64,000 nt of DNA from contig JAEUHY010000025.1 in the NCBI GenBank assembly GCA_016795325.1, positions 62,001 through 126,000 of the forward strand. Reading direction: 5' to 3'. This stretch comes from Planctomycetota bacterium. Lineage in GTDB: Bacteria > Planctomycetota > UBA1135 > GCA-002686595. This document shows, piece by piece, positions 26,148-34,817 of this stretch. Positions within the stretch are counted from its first letter, which is position 1. Every line of letters begins with the position of its first letter. The notes beneath the pieces were generated by a model. That model ran no database searches. It was given only the letters and a program-made list of their open reading frames with translations, and had not been told where the DNA came from. The position numbers and the translations under genes were made by a program.

Positions 26148-29100
26148 ATGGCCCCCACGCCGCCGCTCGACGCCCTGCTCGAAAACGCCATCTGGCTGCG
26201 CAACCTCGCGCGCCAGATGCTCGCCGACCGCGGTCTGGCCGAGGACGTCGTCCAGGAGACCTGGATGGCGGCGCTGCAGCGGCCGCCGAGCGAGGGTTCG
26301 TGGCGTCCGTGGCTGGCGAGCGTGCTGCGCAACTTCGCGCGCCAGCGTGTGCGCAGCGAGAGCGCGCGCGCCCGTCGCGAGCAAGCGGTCGCACGCCGCG
26401 ACGTCCTGCCTTCGGCCGACGAAACGGTCGCACGCGCGGAGCTGCACGCTCGGCTCGTGCAGGCCGTGCTCGCACTCGAAGAGCCGTACCGCTCGACTCT
26501 GTTGTGGCGCTACTTCGAGGGCTTGAGCGCGGAGCAGATCGCGCAACGCGCTCGCATCGAGCCTGCAACGGTGCGCAGCCGCGTCGCGCGCGCCCGCGAG
26601 CGCCTGCGCGAGACGTTGACGGACGAAAACGGCGAGCCGCCGGAGCGTTGGTTGGCTGGGCTCTTGCCGCTCGGCACGCGACTCGTCGAAGTGAACGCGG
26701 GCGCTGCGGCGCTCGCTGGAATCGGAGGACTGCTGATGGGAGCCAAATGGGCCGTGGCGGCGCTGGTCATCGCACTCGGTGCGACTGCGGTTTGGCTGTG
26801 GCGCTCGGATGACTCGAGCGCGGCGGCGACACCGACCGCCTCCAGCGTGGTGAACACCGACGCCAGCTCGAACGAATCGGTCGCGGAGCCGGCGCCGGCG
26901 CTCGAACAAGACGTCGAGGCCCGCTCGCTGGTGAGTGCTGCAGAACAAGCCGGGAGCGCCACGAACGCGGCGCCCACGTTGGTGTGGAGCGGCGTCGTGC
27001 TCAGCGAAGCCGACCGGCGCCCGATCCCCGACGCGCGGGTGGCCTACCGCGAAGTGGACGAGAACACTTTGGACGCGGCTGGCGTCGCAGACCCCAGCCG
27101 GGCGCTGCGCACGGATTCGCAGGGCCGCTTCGAGTTGCCCAGGTCCGCGAACAAGGCGCACGGACTGTGGTTCGAAGCCGACGAACACTTCCCCTTCGCC
27201 CTGGGACCGGCCGACTTGCCGCAGACGAACGGCACGCCGCTCGAAATCGTGCTCGCGCCCATGGGCAAGCTTGAGGTCGAGTTCGTCGACGAGCGCGGCG
27301 CGCCGGTCGAAGGCGTGGAGCTGGCTTATTCGATCGACGTGAACCGCGGATCGCTCGAGCACATGTGGGCCTTTCGCCGCATCTTGAAGGCGGGCCGCAG
27401 CGATGCCGCAGGCTTGGTGAGTCTTCCGCCCGTGCCGTGTGGAATGCCGATCGACCTGCGCAGCGGCGGCGAGGCCGGGAAGTCTGAGTACTTCGGCGCG
27501 GTCCACATCGACCCGGCGCGCCGGGAGCTGCGCCACCGCATCGCGTGGCGTCGCGACGCGCGCATCGTGGGGCGACTGCTCGACGAAAGCGGCGCTCCCG
27601 CAGTCGGTCGCCGCGTCGGCTGGCAACGTTTCCCGCTCGACTACCGCGAGCTGAGTGAGGTGCGCAGCGGACCTGACGGTCGGTTCGCGTTCGTCGGCGT
27701 GCCCGCACAAGTGGGCGAACTGCGGCTCGACCTGCCGGGCTTCACGCCGCTGGAGCTCGCGCCCGCTGCCGGACAGACGCACGACGTGGGCGACCTGGTG
27801 CTCCCCGCGTTGCGTGAGTTGAGCGGCCGGTTGACCGCGCGCACGGCGCTCAGCGATGCGCTGCTCTCGGGCGTGGAACTGCGCTTGTACCGCAGCGGCG
27901 CCGTCGTACGCGGCCTGGGCTCGCCGAGCGACTCACTGCCGCTCGTCGGCGGCGCATTCACGACGCGGGTCACCGACGGTCCCCTCGAGTTGGTCGTCAC
28001 ACGCGGCGGCTTCTACCACGGCGGCGTCGAACGGCCGCGCGAAGTGCTCGCGCGTGTCGCACTGCCGGAGCCGCGCAGCGACCTCAGCGTGCCGATCGAC
28101 ACGCAGCTGGGCTCGCTCGAAGTCGAGTTCGACGCGAGCACGGTTTTGTCCGATGGCGCGCAACCTCGAATCACTTTGCGCAGCAGCACGAGCGACCTTC
28201 CAAACGAAACGACCAACGCGCACTTCGGGACGCCGCCGCGCGAGGGCGTCGTGCGTTTCGACCTCCTGCCGGCAGGCCGCTTCACGGCGTGGATGCGACT
28301 TGACTCCGCGCACAGCGGCCTGCTCGGTGAGATCGAAGTGAGCGCGGGCGGCGTTGCACAGGCCGCGTTGCGCAAACTCCAGGCGCATCGCCTGCGTGTG
28401 CGCGTGCGCGACGCACAAGGCGTCGCGCTCGAGGGCGCAAGCGTCGAACTGCACGGCGGCAGTACGCGGCCCCGCGAAGTGAGCGACGCCAACGGTCAAC
28501 TCGAGTTCGCGGGGCTTGCGGCGGGTGTCTACTCACTCGAAGTCCGCCACGGGGACGCGGGCGCCGAACGCCTCGACGCCGTCGAGGTTCTCGAGCCGCT
28601 GTCGAGCGTCGAGGTGACGCTCGCGGGCTTCGCCAGCCTGCGTGGACGGATTCGCGAGGGCGGCGTCCCGGTCGCTGGGCTGTCGATCGACGCGCAGCCT
28701 TCGGGCTCCAACGACTCGTACAACTCGATCACCGATGCCGAGGGTCGCTTCGCGTTCGAGCGCCTGCCGACGTGCACGCTGCGTGTGTGGGCGCAGGGCA
28801 AGTTCGTCGACGTGCACACGTTCCGGGCCGGCGAGCAGCGCGAAGTCGAGCTCGAGCTCGAGGCGCCGCGCACGCTGGAGATCACGCGCAACGGCGTGGT
28901 GCTGACCGACCTGTCGGCGGTGCGCGCAACAGCGTTGGAACAAGCGAGCGCGGAGCGCACGCCCTGGCGTACGTCGGTGATCGACGGAAGCGAGGTCCGC
29001 ATCGTCGTTCCCAGCGGTCGTGTGCTCTTCGAGGTCTGCCGCGCGCGCGGAGGCTCCAACCTGAGCTATCTGGCGCTCACGAGTTCGGTCGGGTCGCGCG

Positions 29101-29372
29101 TCGAACTGGCGCCGCATTCGCTGCACTTGGACACGGCGCAACCCTGGAGCGGGCCCCTGCCGCGCGCGACGTTGCTGTCGATCGACGGACGCGAGATCGC
29201 GAGCATGTGGGCGCGCCCCATCGATCTCGTCGTCGAGCTCGACGAACACGGCCAGGCGGTCGTCCCGTGCCTGCCCGCCGGCGCGCGCATCGAGGTGAGC
29301 GGCTTCGATCTCAGCGGCGCGCGGCGGAGCGAAACGGTCGACGTGCAAGGCCCCCGACGTCTGCGCTGGTAG
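26148..29372 (+). CDS. ECF sigma factor fused through a membrane helix to a long extracytoplasmic carboxypeptidase-regulatory-like region
   Basis: A 1074-residue protein. Residues 1-160 are an ECF sigma factor: region 2 (about 10-72) with GLAEDVVQETWMAAL, and region 4 (about 103-158) with EEPYRSTLLWRYFEGLSAEQIAQ and ATVRSRVARARERL. One transmembrane helix follows at about 199-218 (WAVAALVIALGATAVWLW). About 850 residues of repeated beta-sandwich domains then lie outside the cytoplasm, with motifs such as VLSEADRRPIPDARVAY, DSQGRFELP and DANGQLEFAGLAAGVYSLEV, typical of CarboxypepD_reg or Cna-B-like folds. The reading frame is continuous and the codon bias constant, so this is a true fusion. 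The ATG at 26148 begins at the sigma domain. It could be a membrane-tethered sigma factor with its own sensor. Confidence 0.88.
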   Translation: MAPTPPLDALLENAIWLRNLARQMLADRGLAEDVVQETWMAALQRPPSEGSWRPWLASVLRNFARQRVRSESARARREQAVARRDVLPSADETVARAELHARLVQAVLALEEPYRSTLLWRYFEGLSAEQIAQRARIEPATVRSRVARARERLRETLTDENGEPPERWLAGLLPLGTRLVEVNAGAAALAGIGGLLMGAKWAVAALVIALGATAVWLWRSDDSSAAATPTASSVVNTDASSNESVAEPAPALEQDVEARSLVSAAEQAGSATNAAPTLVWSGVVLSEADRRPIPDARVAYREVDENTLDAAGVADPSRALRTDSQGRFELPRSANKAHGLWFEADEHFPFALGPADLPQTNGTPLEIVLAPMGKLEVEFVDERGAPVEGVELAYSIDVNRGSLEHMWAFRRILKAGRSDAAGLVSLPPVPCGMPIDLRSGGEAGKSEYFGAVHIDPARRELRHRIAWRRDARIVGRLLDESGAPAVGRRVGWQRFPLDYRELSEVRSGPDGRFAFVGVPAQVGELRLDLPGFTPLELAPAAGQTHDVGDLVLPALRELSGRLTARTALSDALLSGVELRLYRSGAVVRGLGSPSDSLPLVGGAFTTRVTDGPLELVVTRGGFYHGGVERPREVLARVALPEPRSDLSVPIDTQLGSLEVEFDASTVLSDGAQPRITLRSSTSDLPNETTNAHFGTPPREGVVRFDLLPAGRFTAWMRLDSAHSGLLGEIEVSAGGVAQAALRKLQAHRLRVRVRDAQGVALEGASVELHGGSTRPREVSDANGQLEFAGLAAGVYSLEVRHGDAGAERLDAVEVLEPLSSVEVTLAGFASLRGRIREGGVPVAGLSIDAQPSGSNDSYNSITDAEGRFAFERLPTCTLRVWAQGKFVDVHTFRAGEQREVELELEAPRTLEITRNGVVLTDLSAVRATALEQASAERTPWRTSVIDGSEVRIVVPSGRVLFEVCRARGGSNLSYLALTSSVGSRVELAPHSLHLDTAQPWSGPLPRATLLSIDGREIASMWARPIDLVVELDEHGQAVVPCLPAGARIEVSGFDLSGARRSETVDVQGPRRLRW

Positions 29373-29468
29373 CGCCAGCCCACGCGCCGCTCACCGGCCA
29401 GGATCGAATTCGGCACCGGCGCGGCGCCGCGCGCCCAAGTGCCGCCGCGCGCACGTCGATGAGGCCGG

Positions 29469-30188
29469 GTGCTTTGGATCGATCGACCCAGCCTGTTCGA
29501 CGGTGAATCCGGCGAGATCGCACTGCGCCTCTTGATCGCACTCGCGGTCGGCGCGGGCATCGGCGCGGAGCGCAGCTACCGCGGCCGCCCCGCGGGCTTC
29601 CGCACGCACGCGCTCGTCTGCATGGCTTCGAGCCTGCTGATGCTGATCGTCGCGTACGAACATCGCTGGGCGCCCGAGCAAGGCGAAGCACGCATCACGC
29701 TCGACCCGACGCGCATGGCGCAGGGCATCATGACCGGCATCGGTTTCCTCGGCGCCGGCGCGATCATGAAGGAAGGCCTGACGGTGCGTGGGCTCACCAC
29801 CGCCGCGTCGATCTGGGTCACCGCGGCGATCGGCGTGCTCGTGGGCATCGGCTTCTACACGCCGGCGTTGATGGCGGGCGTGCTGACGCTCGGCACGTTG
29901 TCGGTCTTCAACTGGGTCGAGAAGCGCATGCCTTCTCAGGCCTACGCGCACCTGGTCGTGCGTTTCCAGCGACACGCTGCGATGAGCGAAGCCCAGATGC
30001 GCGCGACGATTGCGGATCTGGGCTTCTCGATCGCCAACCTCAACTACCGCCTCGACGAGAAGGACGGCTTCTTCGAGTACCGCATGGTCATCGCGACGAC
30101 GCATGGCGACAACCTGCGGCGGCTCGTCGAAGCGCTGAACGCGCTCGAGACGGTGCGCGAGTTCCGGGTGTCGCCTACGGGCGACTGA
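29469..30188 (+). CDS. MgtC/SapB-family membrane protein
   Basis: A 239-residue protein. The N-terminal half has four to five transmembrane helices with the family signatures GAGIGAERSYRGRPAGFRTHAL, ASSLLMLIVAY, GIMTGIGFLGAGAIMKEG, VRGLTTAASIWVTAAIGVLVG. The C-terminal 80 residues form an ACT-like cytoplasmic domain. MgtC proteins affect growth in low magnesium and can inhibit the F-type ATPase. The start is GTG at 29469. The gene follows the sigma-factor fusion by about 100 bases in the same direction. Confidence 0.9.
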   Translation: MLWIDRPSLFDGESGEIALRLLIALAVGAGIGAERSYRGRPAGFRTHALVCMASSLLMLIVAYEHRWAPEQGEARITLDPTRMAQGIMTGIGFLGAGAIMKEGLTVRGLTTAASIWVTAAIGVLVGIGFYTPALMAGVLTLGTLSVFNWVEKRMPSQAYAHLVVRFQRHAAMSEAQMRATIADLGFSIANLNYRLDEKDGFFEYRMVIATTHGDNLRRLVEALNALETVREFRVSPTGD

Positions 30189-30204
30189 AGCGTCGCGCGT
30201 CGCC

Positions 30205-31785
30205 TCAGCGCCCGCCGAGCACGCGCGCGTAGCGGTAGTACACCTCGAGGCACAGCACGCCGAGCGCGGTGGTGTACACGCGCCCGCCGGCGTAGCCCCA
30301 AGGGTCGACCTTCGCGTCCCACGAGCCCTTCTCGTCACCTTCCTTGCGCTGCGACTTCACGAGCGCCTGCTCCATGGCCGACTTCCACTTCGTCCAGTGC
30401 GAGCCGCCCATCTGGTACATCGCGTACGAGCCGTAGTACCAGTAGTAGAAGTCCGTGCCTTCCTTGGCCTTGGGATCCGCGTCCCACTTGGGCAGCGCCT
30501 TGGCGAGCAAGTTGGCGTGCTGCTCCATCACCGGCGTCGTCGCGGGATCTTGCCCCATGAACACGCGGCACAAGAGGCCGACGGCCGTCATCGACTCGCC
30601 GCGTTGTTCGTTGAAGTGGTCGTTGATGCGCGCCACGCGCGAGCTCGGCGTTCCGACCGCGTCGTAACCCACGCGGCCCGTCTTGGAGTCCGTCACCTCG
30701 TCGATCCAGCTCAGCGCGCCCGCGAACGACTCCTTGTCGATCGTGAGCTTGGCCTCTTCGGCGCTCTTGAGCGCGAACACCATCCAACCGGTGACCGAGG
30801 TGTCGTTCTCGCCGGTCGGCGGCTGCGAGTAGCGCCACGCGCTGTAGGGATTGCGCGCGCTCATGATGAACTCGCTCGCCTTCTGCGCGGACCGCTTGAG
30901 CGCGGGCGACTGCGAGAAGTAGTAGGCCTCGCACATCGCGAGCGACGCGATCGCGTGGTTGTAGAGGAACGCGTGGCCGACGCGGCCGCCGATCAGACCG
31001 CTGTCCTGGTCCTGCTCATCCTTCAGCCACTTGATGCCGCGCGCTACGTTCTCCCTGTACGGACCATCGCGCGTCGTGTTGCCGTCGCCGAGGAACGCGA
31101 GCAGCGCGAGGCCCGTCACGCCGACGTTGTTCGACTCTTCACCCACATCGGAGCACGTCGACGATCCGATCTTGCCGCAGTTCTCGACGTAGTCCTTCGC
31201 CTTCCAGCAGCCTTCGGCGGATTGATGCCACTTGAGCCACTCGAGACCGTCACGCACCACGGGTCCGCAGCCAGAGCCGCCCTTCGTTCGAAGGTCCTTC
31301 CCTCCCCCGAAGCGTCCTCCGAATTTGCCGCCTGGGGGCCCGCCGATGCCGATCACCGAGTTACTGAATTTCTCGTCGAAGGGCGATTTCGAGTTGAGGT
31401 CGGGTTCGCCGACCAACGACTCCGTGCTGTCGTTGGTGTCCTCCTCGTTGTGGTCCGACACCTCGGCCTGTTGGATGACCGGCTCCTCGGTGAGCTCTTC
31501 CTCGAGATCCTCCAACTTCTCTTCCGGCGGATCTTCGAACACGTCGACGGGCGCTTGCTCCAGCGAAGCGTTCATCTGCGTTGGCTCGGATTTGGTGATC
31601 GTCTCCCACGGAATCGCCATGCAGATCAGCACGATGATCACGTGCGCCGCCGCGGAGATCGCGAGCCATGGCGCGCGCTCGAGCCAATCGTAGAACTCGT
31701 CGTTGAAGTTCCTGGCGCGCTCCCACGACTGGGGCAACGAGCGCTCGAGCACAGCTGCAGAGGGCGGAGGATTCGAATTCGACAT
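30205..31785 (-). CDS. Membrane-anchored prenyltransferase/squalene-oxidase-repeat (alpha-alpha toroid) protein
   Basis: A 526-residue protein. Residues 38-58 form a transmembrane helix (WLAISAAAHVIIVLICMAI). An acidic stretch follows (PPEEKLEDLEEELTEEP), then a Gly-rich linker (GGKFGGRFGGGKD). Residues 170-526 make an alpha-alpha toroid with repeats GLEWLKWHQSAEGCW, GLALLAFLGDGNT, GIKWLKDEQDQDSGL, AIASLAMCEAYY, VTGWMVFALKSAEEA and VGLLCRVFMG. These resemble squalene-hopene cyclase and prenyltransferase repeats. The DxDD catalytic motif of true triterpene cyclases is not visible, so it is probably not a cyclase. Such anchored toroid proteins are common in Planctomycetota. The function is unknown. 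Confidence 0.82.
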   Translation of the reverse strand: MSNSNPPPSAAVLERSLPQSWERARNFNDEFYDWLERAPWLAISAAAHVIIVLICMAIPWETITKSEPTQMNASLEQAPVDVFEDPPEEKLEDLEEELTEEPVIQQAEVSDHNEEDTNDSTESLVGEPDLNSKSPFDEKFSNSVIGIGGPPGGKFGGRFGGGKDLRTKGGSGCGPVVRDGLEWLKWHQSAEGCWKAKDYVENCGKIGSSTCSDVGEESNNVGVTGLALLAFLGDGNTTRDGPYRENVARGIKWLKDEQDQDSGLIGGRVGHAFLYNHAIASLAMCEAYYFSQSPALKRSAQKASEFIMSARNPYSAWRYSQPPTGENDTSVTGWMVFALKSAEEAKLTIDKESFAGALSWIDEVTDSKTGRVGYDAVGTPSSRVARINDHFNEQRGESMTAVGLLCRVFMGQDPATTPVMEQHANLLAKALPKWDADPKAKEGTDFYYWYYGSYAMYQMGGSHWTKWKSAMEQALVKSQRKEGDEKGSWDAKVDPWGYAGGRVYTTALGVLCLEVYYRYARVLGGR

Positions 31786-32030
31786 GAGAGTCCTCGTCTA
31801 GGAAGGTCGACGGTCGCCGCGCGCGTTGCGACGACTCGGCGACGCCGGCGCGGATCGAGCGGCGAAGAGCGCCGCGATGTGTACGGACAACGCTCGCGGC
31901 GGCCGGCGGTTCGCAACGACTCGCTAGAAATCGCGGCGTCCGCGCGCTCGAACGGCAGAAGAGCGCGGCGCGGCGCGCGCATACACTGCGGCTGCTCGAC
32001 GAACTACCGAACCCAGAACCTCGTGCTCCC
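31786..32030 (+). promoter_or_regulatory. Divergent promoter region between the toroid and alcohol dehydrogenase genes
   Basis: 245 bases separate the two divergent start codons. A TATA-like TACACT at 31981-31986 could serve as the -10 box of the dehydrogenase gene, giving a leader of about 40 bases, unlike the leaderless genes elsewhere. No operator symmetry was recognised. Confidence 0.35.
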
Positions 32031-33095
32031 ATGACTCAGACCTTCAGCTCCCGCGCCGTCGGCGCCGCCAGCGCTACGGCGCCGCTCGCTCCCCTCTCGA
32101 TCCAGCGCCGCGAACCAGGCCCGAACGACGTCCAGATCGAGATCCACTACTGCGGCATCTGTCACTCCGACCTGCACCAAGTGCGCGACGAGTGGAAGAG
32201 CGTGATGCCCACGGTCTATCCCTGCGTGCCGGGCCACGAGATCGTCGGCCGCGTCGCGCGCGTCGGGGCCGCCGTCACCAAGTTCAACGTCGGCGACATG
32301 GCCGCCGTGGGTTGTATGGTCGACTCGTGCCGGACCTGCGCGAACTGCAAGTCCGGCCAGGAGCAGTACTGCGTCGCGCTGCCAACCTTCACGTACAACT
32401 TCCCCGACAAGCACCTGGGCGGCGTGACGTACGGCGGGTACTCGGAGGCCGTCGTCGTCGACGAGTCCTTCGTGCTGCGCGTGCCGGCGGGCATGGACCC
32501 CGCGCGCGCCGCGCCACTCTTGTGCGCCGGCATCACGACCTACTCTCCGCTGCGCCACTGGAAGGTCGGGCCGGGCCACAAAGTGGGCGTCGTCGGCCTG
32601 GGCGGCCTGGGCCACATGGCGGTCAAGCTCGCGCGCGCGATGGGCGCGCACGTCGTGCTGTTCACGACCTCGGAGCGCAAGCGAGCGGACGCGCTCCAGC
32701 TCGGCGCCCACGAAGTGATCCTGTCGAGCGACTCCGCTGCGATGACGGCGCAACTGGGCACGTTCGACTTCGTGCTCGACACGGTGTCCGCGCCGCACGA
32801 CCTCAACGCCTACCTCGAGCAGCTCAAGCTCGACGGCTCGATGGTGCTCGTCGGCGCGCCGGCCGAGCCGGTTCCGCTCGGCGTTTTCAGCCTCCTGTTC
32901 AAGCGCCGCCGCCTCGCCGGCTCGGCCATCGGAGGCATCCGCGAGACGCAGGAGATGCTCGATTTCTGCGCCAAGCACGGCCTGGCGGCGGACATCGAGC
33001 TGATCCCGGCTTCGAAGCTCGACCAGGCCTATGCGCGGCTGCTCAAGGGCGACGTGAAGTATCGCTTCGTGCTCGACGTCAAGTCGCTGAGCTAG
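32031..33095 (+). CDS. Zinc-dependent NAD(P) alcohol dehydrogenase, cinnamyl-alcohol/YahK type
   Basis: A 354-residue medium-chain dehydrogenase. The catalytic zinc site includes the Cys of YCGICHSDLH and the GHE of VPGHEIVGRV. The structural zinc is held by four Cys in GCMVDSCRTCANCKSGQEQYC. The cofactor fold shows VGVVGLGGLGHMAVKLARAMG. This subfamily (YahK, AdhC, CAD) usually reduces aldehydes with NADPH. The ATG at 32031 begins just before the family N-terminus. It converges with the arylsulfotransferase-like gene across a 95-base palindromic region. Confidence 0.93.
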   Translation: MTQTFSSRAVGAASATAPLAPLSIQRREPGPNDVQIEIHYCGICHSDLHQVRDEWKSVMPTVYPCVPGHEIVGRVARVGAAVTKFNVGDMAAVGCMVDSCRTCANCKSGQEQYCVALPTFTYNFPDKHLGGVTYGGYSEAVVVDESFVLRVPAGMDPARAAPLLCAGITTYSPLRHWKVGPGHKVGVVGLGGLGHMAVKLARAMGAHVVLFTTSERKRADALQLGAHEVILSSDSAAMTAQLGTFDFVLDTVSAPHDLNAYLEQLKLDGSMVLVGAPAEPVPLGVFSLLFKRRRLAGSAIGGIRETQEMLDFCAKHGLAADIELIPASKLDQAYARLLKGDVKYRFVLDVKSLS

Positions 33096-33098
33096 TGT

Positions 33099-33193
33099 CA
33101 CGGCGCCAGGCTCGCTCCCGCCACATTCGCATCGACGGTCGCGCCAAGCCGAAGGCTGCGCGCGAATGTGATGGGAGTGCGCCTGGCTCCGTC
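33099..33193. repeat. Imperfect 95-base palindrome between convergent genes, tip shared with the 46-49 kb element
   Basis: The left arm (33099-33130, CACGGCGCCAGGCTCGCTCC...) pairs with the right arm (33162-33193) with a few mismatches. The centre holds a second, bulged hairpin (GCGC-CA-AGCC, GAA loop, GGCTGCGC). It fills the gap between the stop codons at 33095 and 33198. The outer ACGGCGCCAG resembles ACGGTGCCAG at the tips of the 46-49 kb palindromes, while the inner sequence is different. It may act as a two-way terminator. Confidence 0.75.
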
Positions 33194-33197
33194 GCGC

Positions 33198-34742
33198 TCA
33201 GCGGCGCAGCTTGGCGACCCCTGGGTGGTCCGGAGCGATCCGCGTCGCGCGGAACACCGACGTCGGCCGCACCGGGCCCGAGCCCTTGCCTTTGTTGGGA
33301 TCGGCGCCGCCGAACGTGGCCGGCAGATCGCCGCCGTAGGGATTGAGGTACTCCCACACGATGCGGTGGTCGTTCGTCACCTCGAACAGGCGACCCTGTT
33401 GGCCCGAACAGATCAGCGTGTTGCCATTCGGCAGGCGCTGAGCGCCCGAGATGAAGAACGAAAAGAAATCTTCGCGCTTGGGCGCGCTGTAGCTCCACAA
33501 CGGGGCCTTGGGGCCGAACGATTGGCCTGCGGCGCGCGTGAAGCCACGCTTGGGATCGAAGGGCAGAGCAAGTTCGTCGACGGTGCTGTAGTCGCCGCTC
33601 TTGCGTTGATCGCCGTTGTTGAACACGAGCAGGTTGCCCGCGCCGGGCGAGCCGTCGGGAATCCAATTGGGCTGGTGCTGGCCGAAGAGCATCTGATCTT
33701 CGCGCGTCCCGGCGCCGTACATGCGCGGATTGCCCCAGCGGTACAGGATCTCGCCGCCCTTGCCGTATCGACCGCCCTTGTTGCCGCGCGCCTCTTCCGT
33801 CGTCGTCGAGTGATCGAGGATCCACAACTCGTGGAAGCGCGGCGACGAAACCACGATGAGATCGTGCTCCGCGTGATAGTCGACCGAGTTGAGGTGCAGC
33901 ATGTCGCCGCCCGGACGACGCTTCTCCGCCGGCGCGTCGGGATCGGCTTCTTCCTCGCCCCCCGCGTAGCCCAGCTCGCGCAACTTGCGTTGATCCTCCT
34001 TCCAACGCTCGAGCTCCGCCGCGCTCATCGGCGGCGTGTCGCGGTGCTCGCCGTTGATGTCGATGCGGCCGGCGAACGCGCCGATCGCGCCGAAACCAGC
34101 CTTGGAGTCGTCGAAGTCCTGCACGAAGTGGTCGGCGGCGCGCCACTCCCACACGATCTTGCCGCCGCTGGGACGCGTGGGCTGGATCTCGAGCACGACA
34201 TCCGGCCACAGCCCGTGTTTGTCGAGTTGTTTGGGATCGCGGCCGCGCGCCACCGCTTCGGCCGGCGTCAGATGCTCCCACGCGATCGCGAGGACGTTGC
34301 CGTTGGGCAAGAGCTCGACGTCGTGGTGCAGGATGCGCTTGTCGGTCGAGAGCACGTACTCCCAGGCCACAGCGCCGTTCCACTCAAGCTCGCGGATGCG
34401 GCCGCAGATGCCGCCTCCGAAGAACACCGGGTTGTCGTCGACGCGGGAGATGAACAACAAACGCCCGTTGTCGAGCAGGTAGTTCGCCGACGAGCCGAAG
34501 CCGTGCTTCCACTCGTGCGCGACCTTGCCGTCCATGTCGATCAAGTACGTGGTGCCCGACTGCAGCGGCGCGAACAGCGTGTAGCCGTCGAAGGCGTCGT
34601 TCGTCCGCAGCAGCAATCCGTCGCGCACAGCCGCGGGTGCGTCGGGCGCCTTCGGCGGATCCTGGCGCGCGAGGAGCGGAGCCGTCAGGCAAAGCGAAGA
34701 GACCGCGACGGCGAGCGACGCGACGGAGGTGCTCAGATGCAT
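33198..34742 (-). CDS. Exported arylsulfotransferase-like protein
   Basis: A 514-residue protein with an N-terminal signal peptide (ASLAVAVSSLCLTAPLLA). The rest resembles the arylsulfotransferase (ASST) beta-propeller family: GYTLFAPLQSGTTYLIDMDG, VAHEWKHG, LLDNGRLLF, HHDVELLPNGNVLAIAWE, VWEWRAADHFVQD, DYHAEHDLIVVSS and GNTLICSGQQGRLFEV. Periplasmic ASST enzymes move sulfate between phenols through a catalytic His; the HHDVELLP segment is the likely site. Several planctomycete homologues may have lost this activity, so enzymatic function is not certain. Confidence 0.8.
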   Translation of the reverse strand: MHLSTSVASLAVAVSSLCLTAPLLARQDPPKAPDAPAAVRDGLLLRTNDAFDGYTLFAPLQSGTTYLIDMDGKVAHEWKHGFGSSANYLLDNGRLLFISRVDDNPVFFGGGICGRIRELEWNGAVAWEYVLSTDKRILHHDVELLPNGNVLAIAWEHLTPAEAVARGRDPKQLDKHGLWPDVVLEIQPTRPSGGKIVWEWRAADHFVQDFDDSKAGFGAIGAFAGRIDINGEHRDTPPMSAAELERWKEDQRKLRELGYAGGEEEADPDAPAEKRRPGGDMLHLNSVDYHAEHDLIVVSSPRFHELWILDHSTTTEEARGNKGGRYGKGGEILYRWGNPRMYGAGTREDQMLFGQHQPNWIPDGSPGAGNLLVFNNGDQRKSGDYSTVDELALPFDPKRGFTRAAGQSFGPKAPLWSYSAPKREDFFSFFISGAQRLPNGNTLICSGQQGRLFEVTNDHRIVWEYLNPYGGDLPATFGGADPNKGKGSGPVRPTSVFRATRIAPDHPGVAKLRR

Positions 34743-34792
34743 GAAGTTCTGGGAGAGCTTTCGAACGACGGGAAGCTGTGGAGTAAATCGAG

Positions 34793-34817
34793 CGACAACT
34801 ACCGCCGGTAGTTGTCG
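34793..34817. terminator. Perfect 12-bp hairpin overlapping the transporter stop codon
   Basis: CGACAACTACCG and its reverse complement are separated by one base. The hairpin covers the last codons and stop of the minus-strand transporter gene. It has no T tract but may end transcription or protect the mRNA end. Confidence 0.4.

Noticed and set aside
30205..31785. A functional squalene-hopene cyclase
   Set aside because: The toroid repeats are present but the catalytic DxDD motif is not seen, and the N-terminus is a membrane anchor with an acidic linker.
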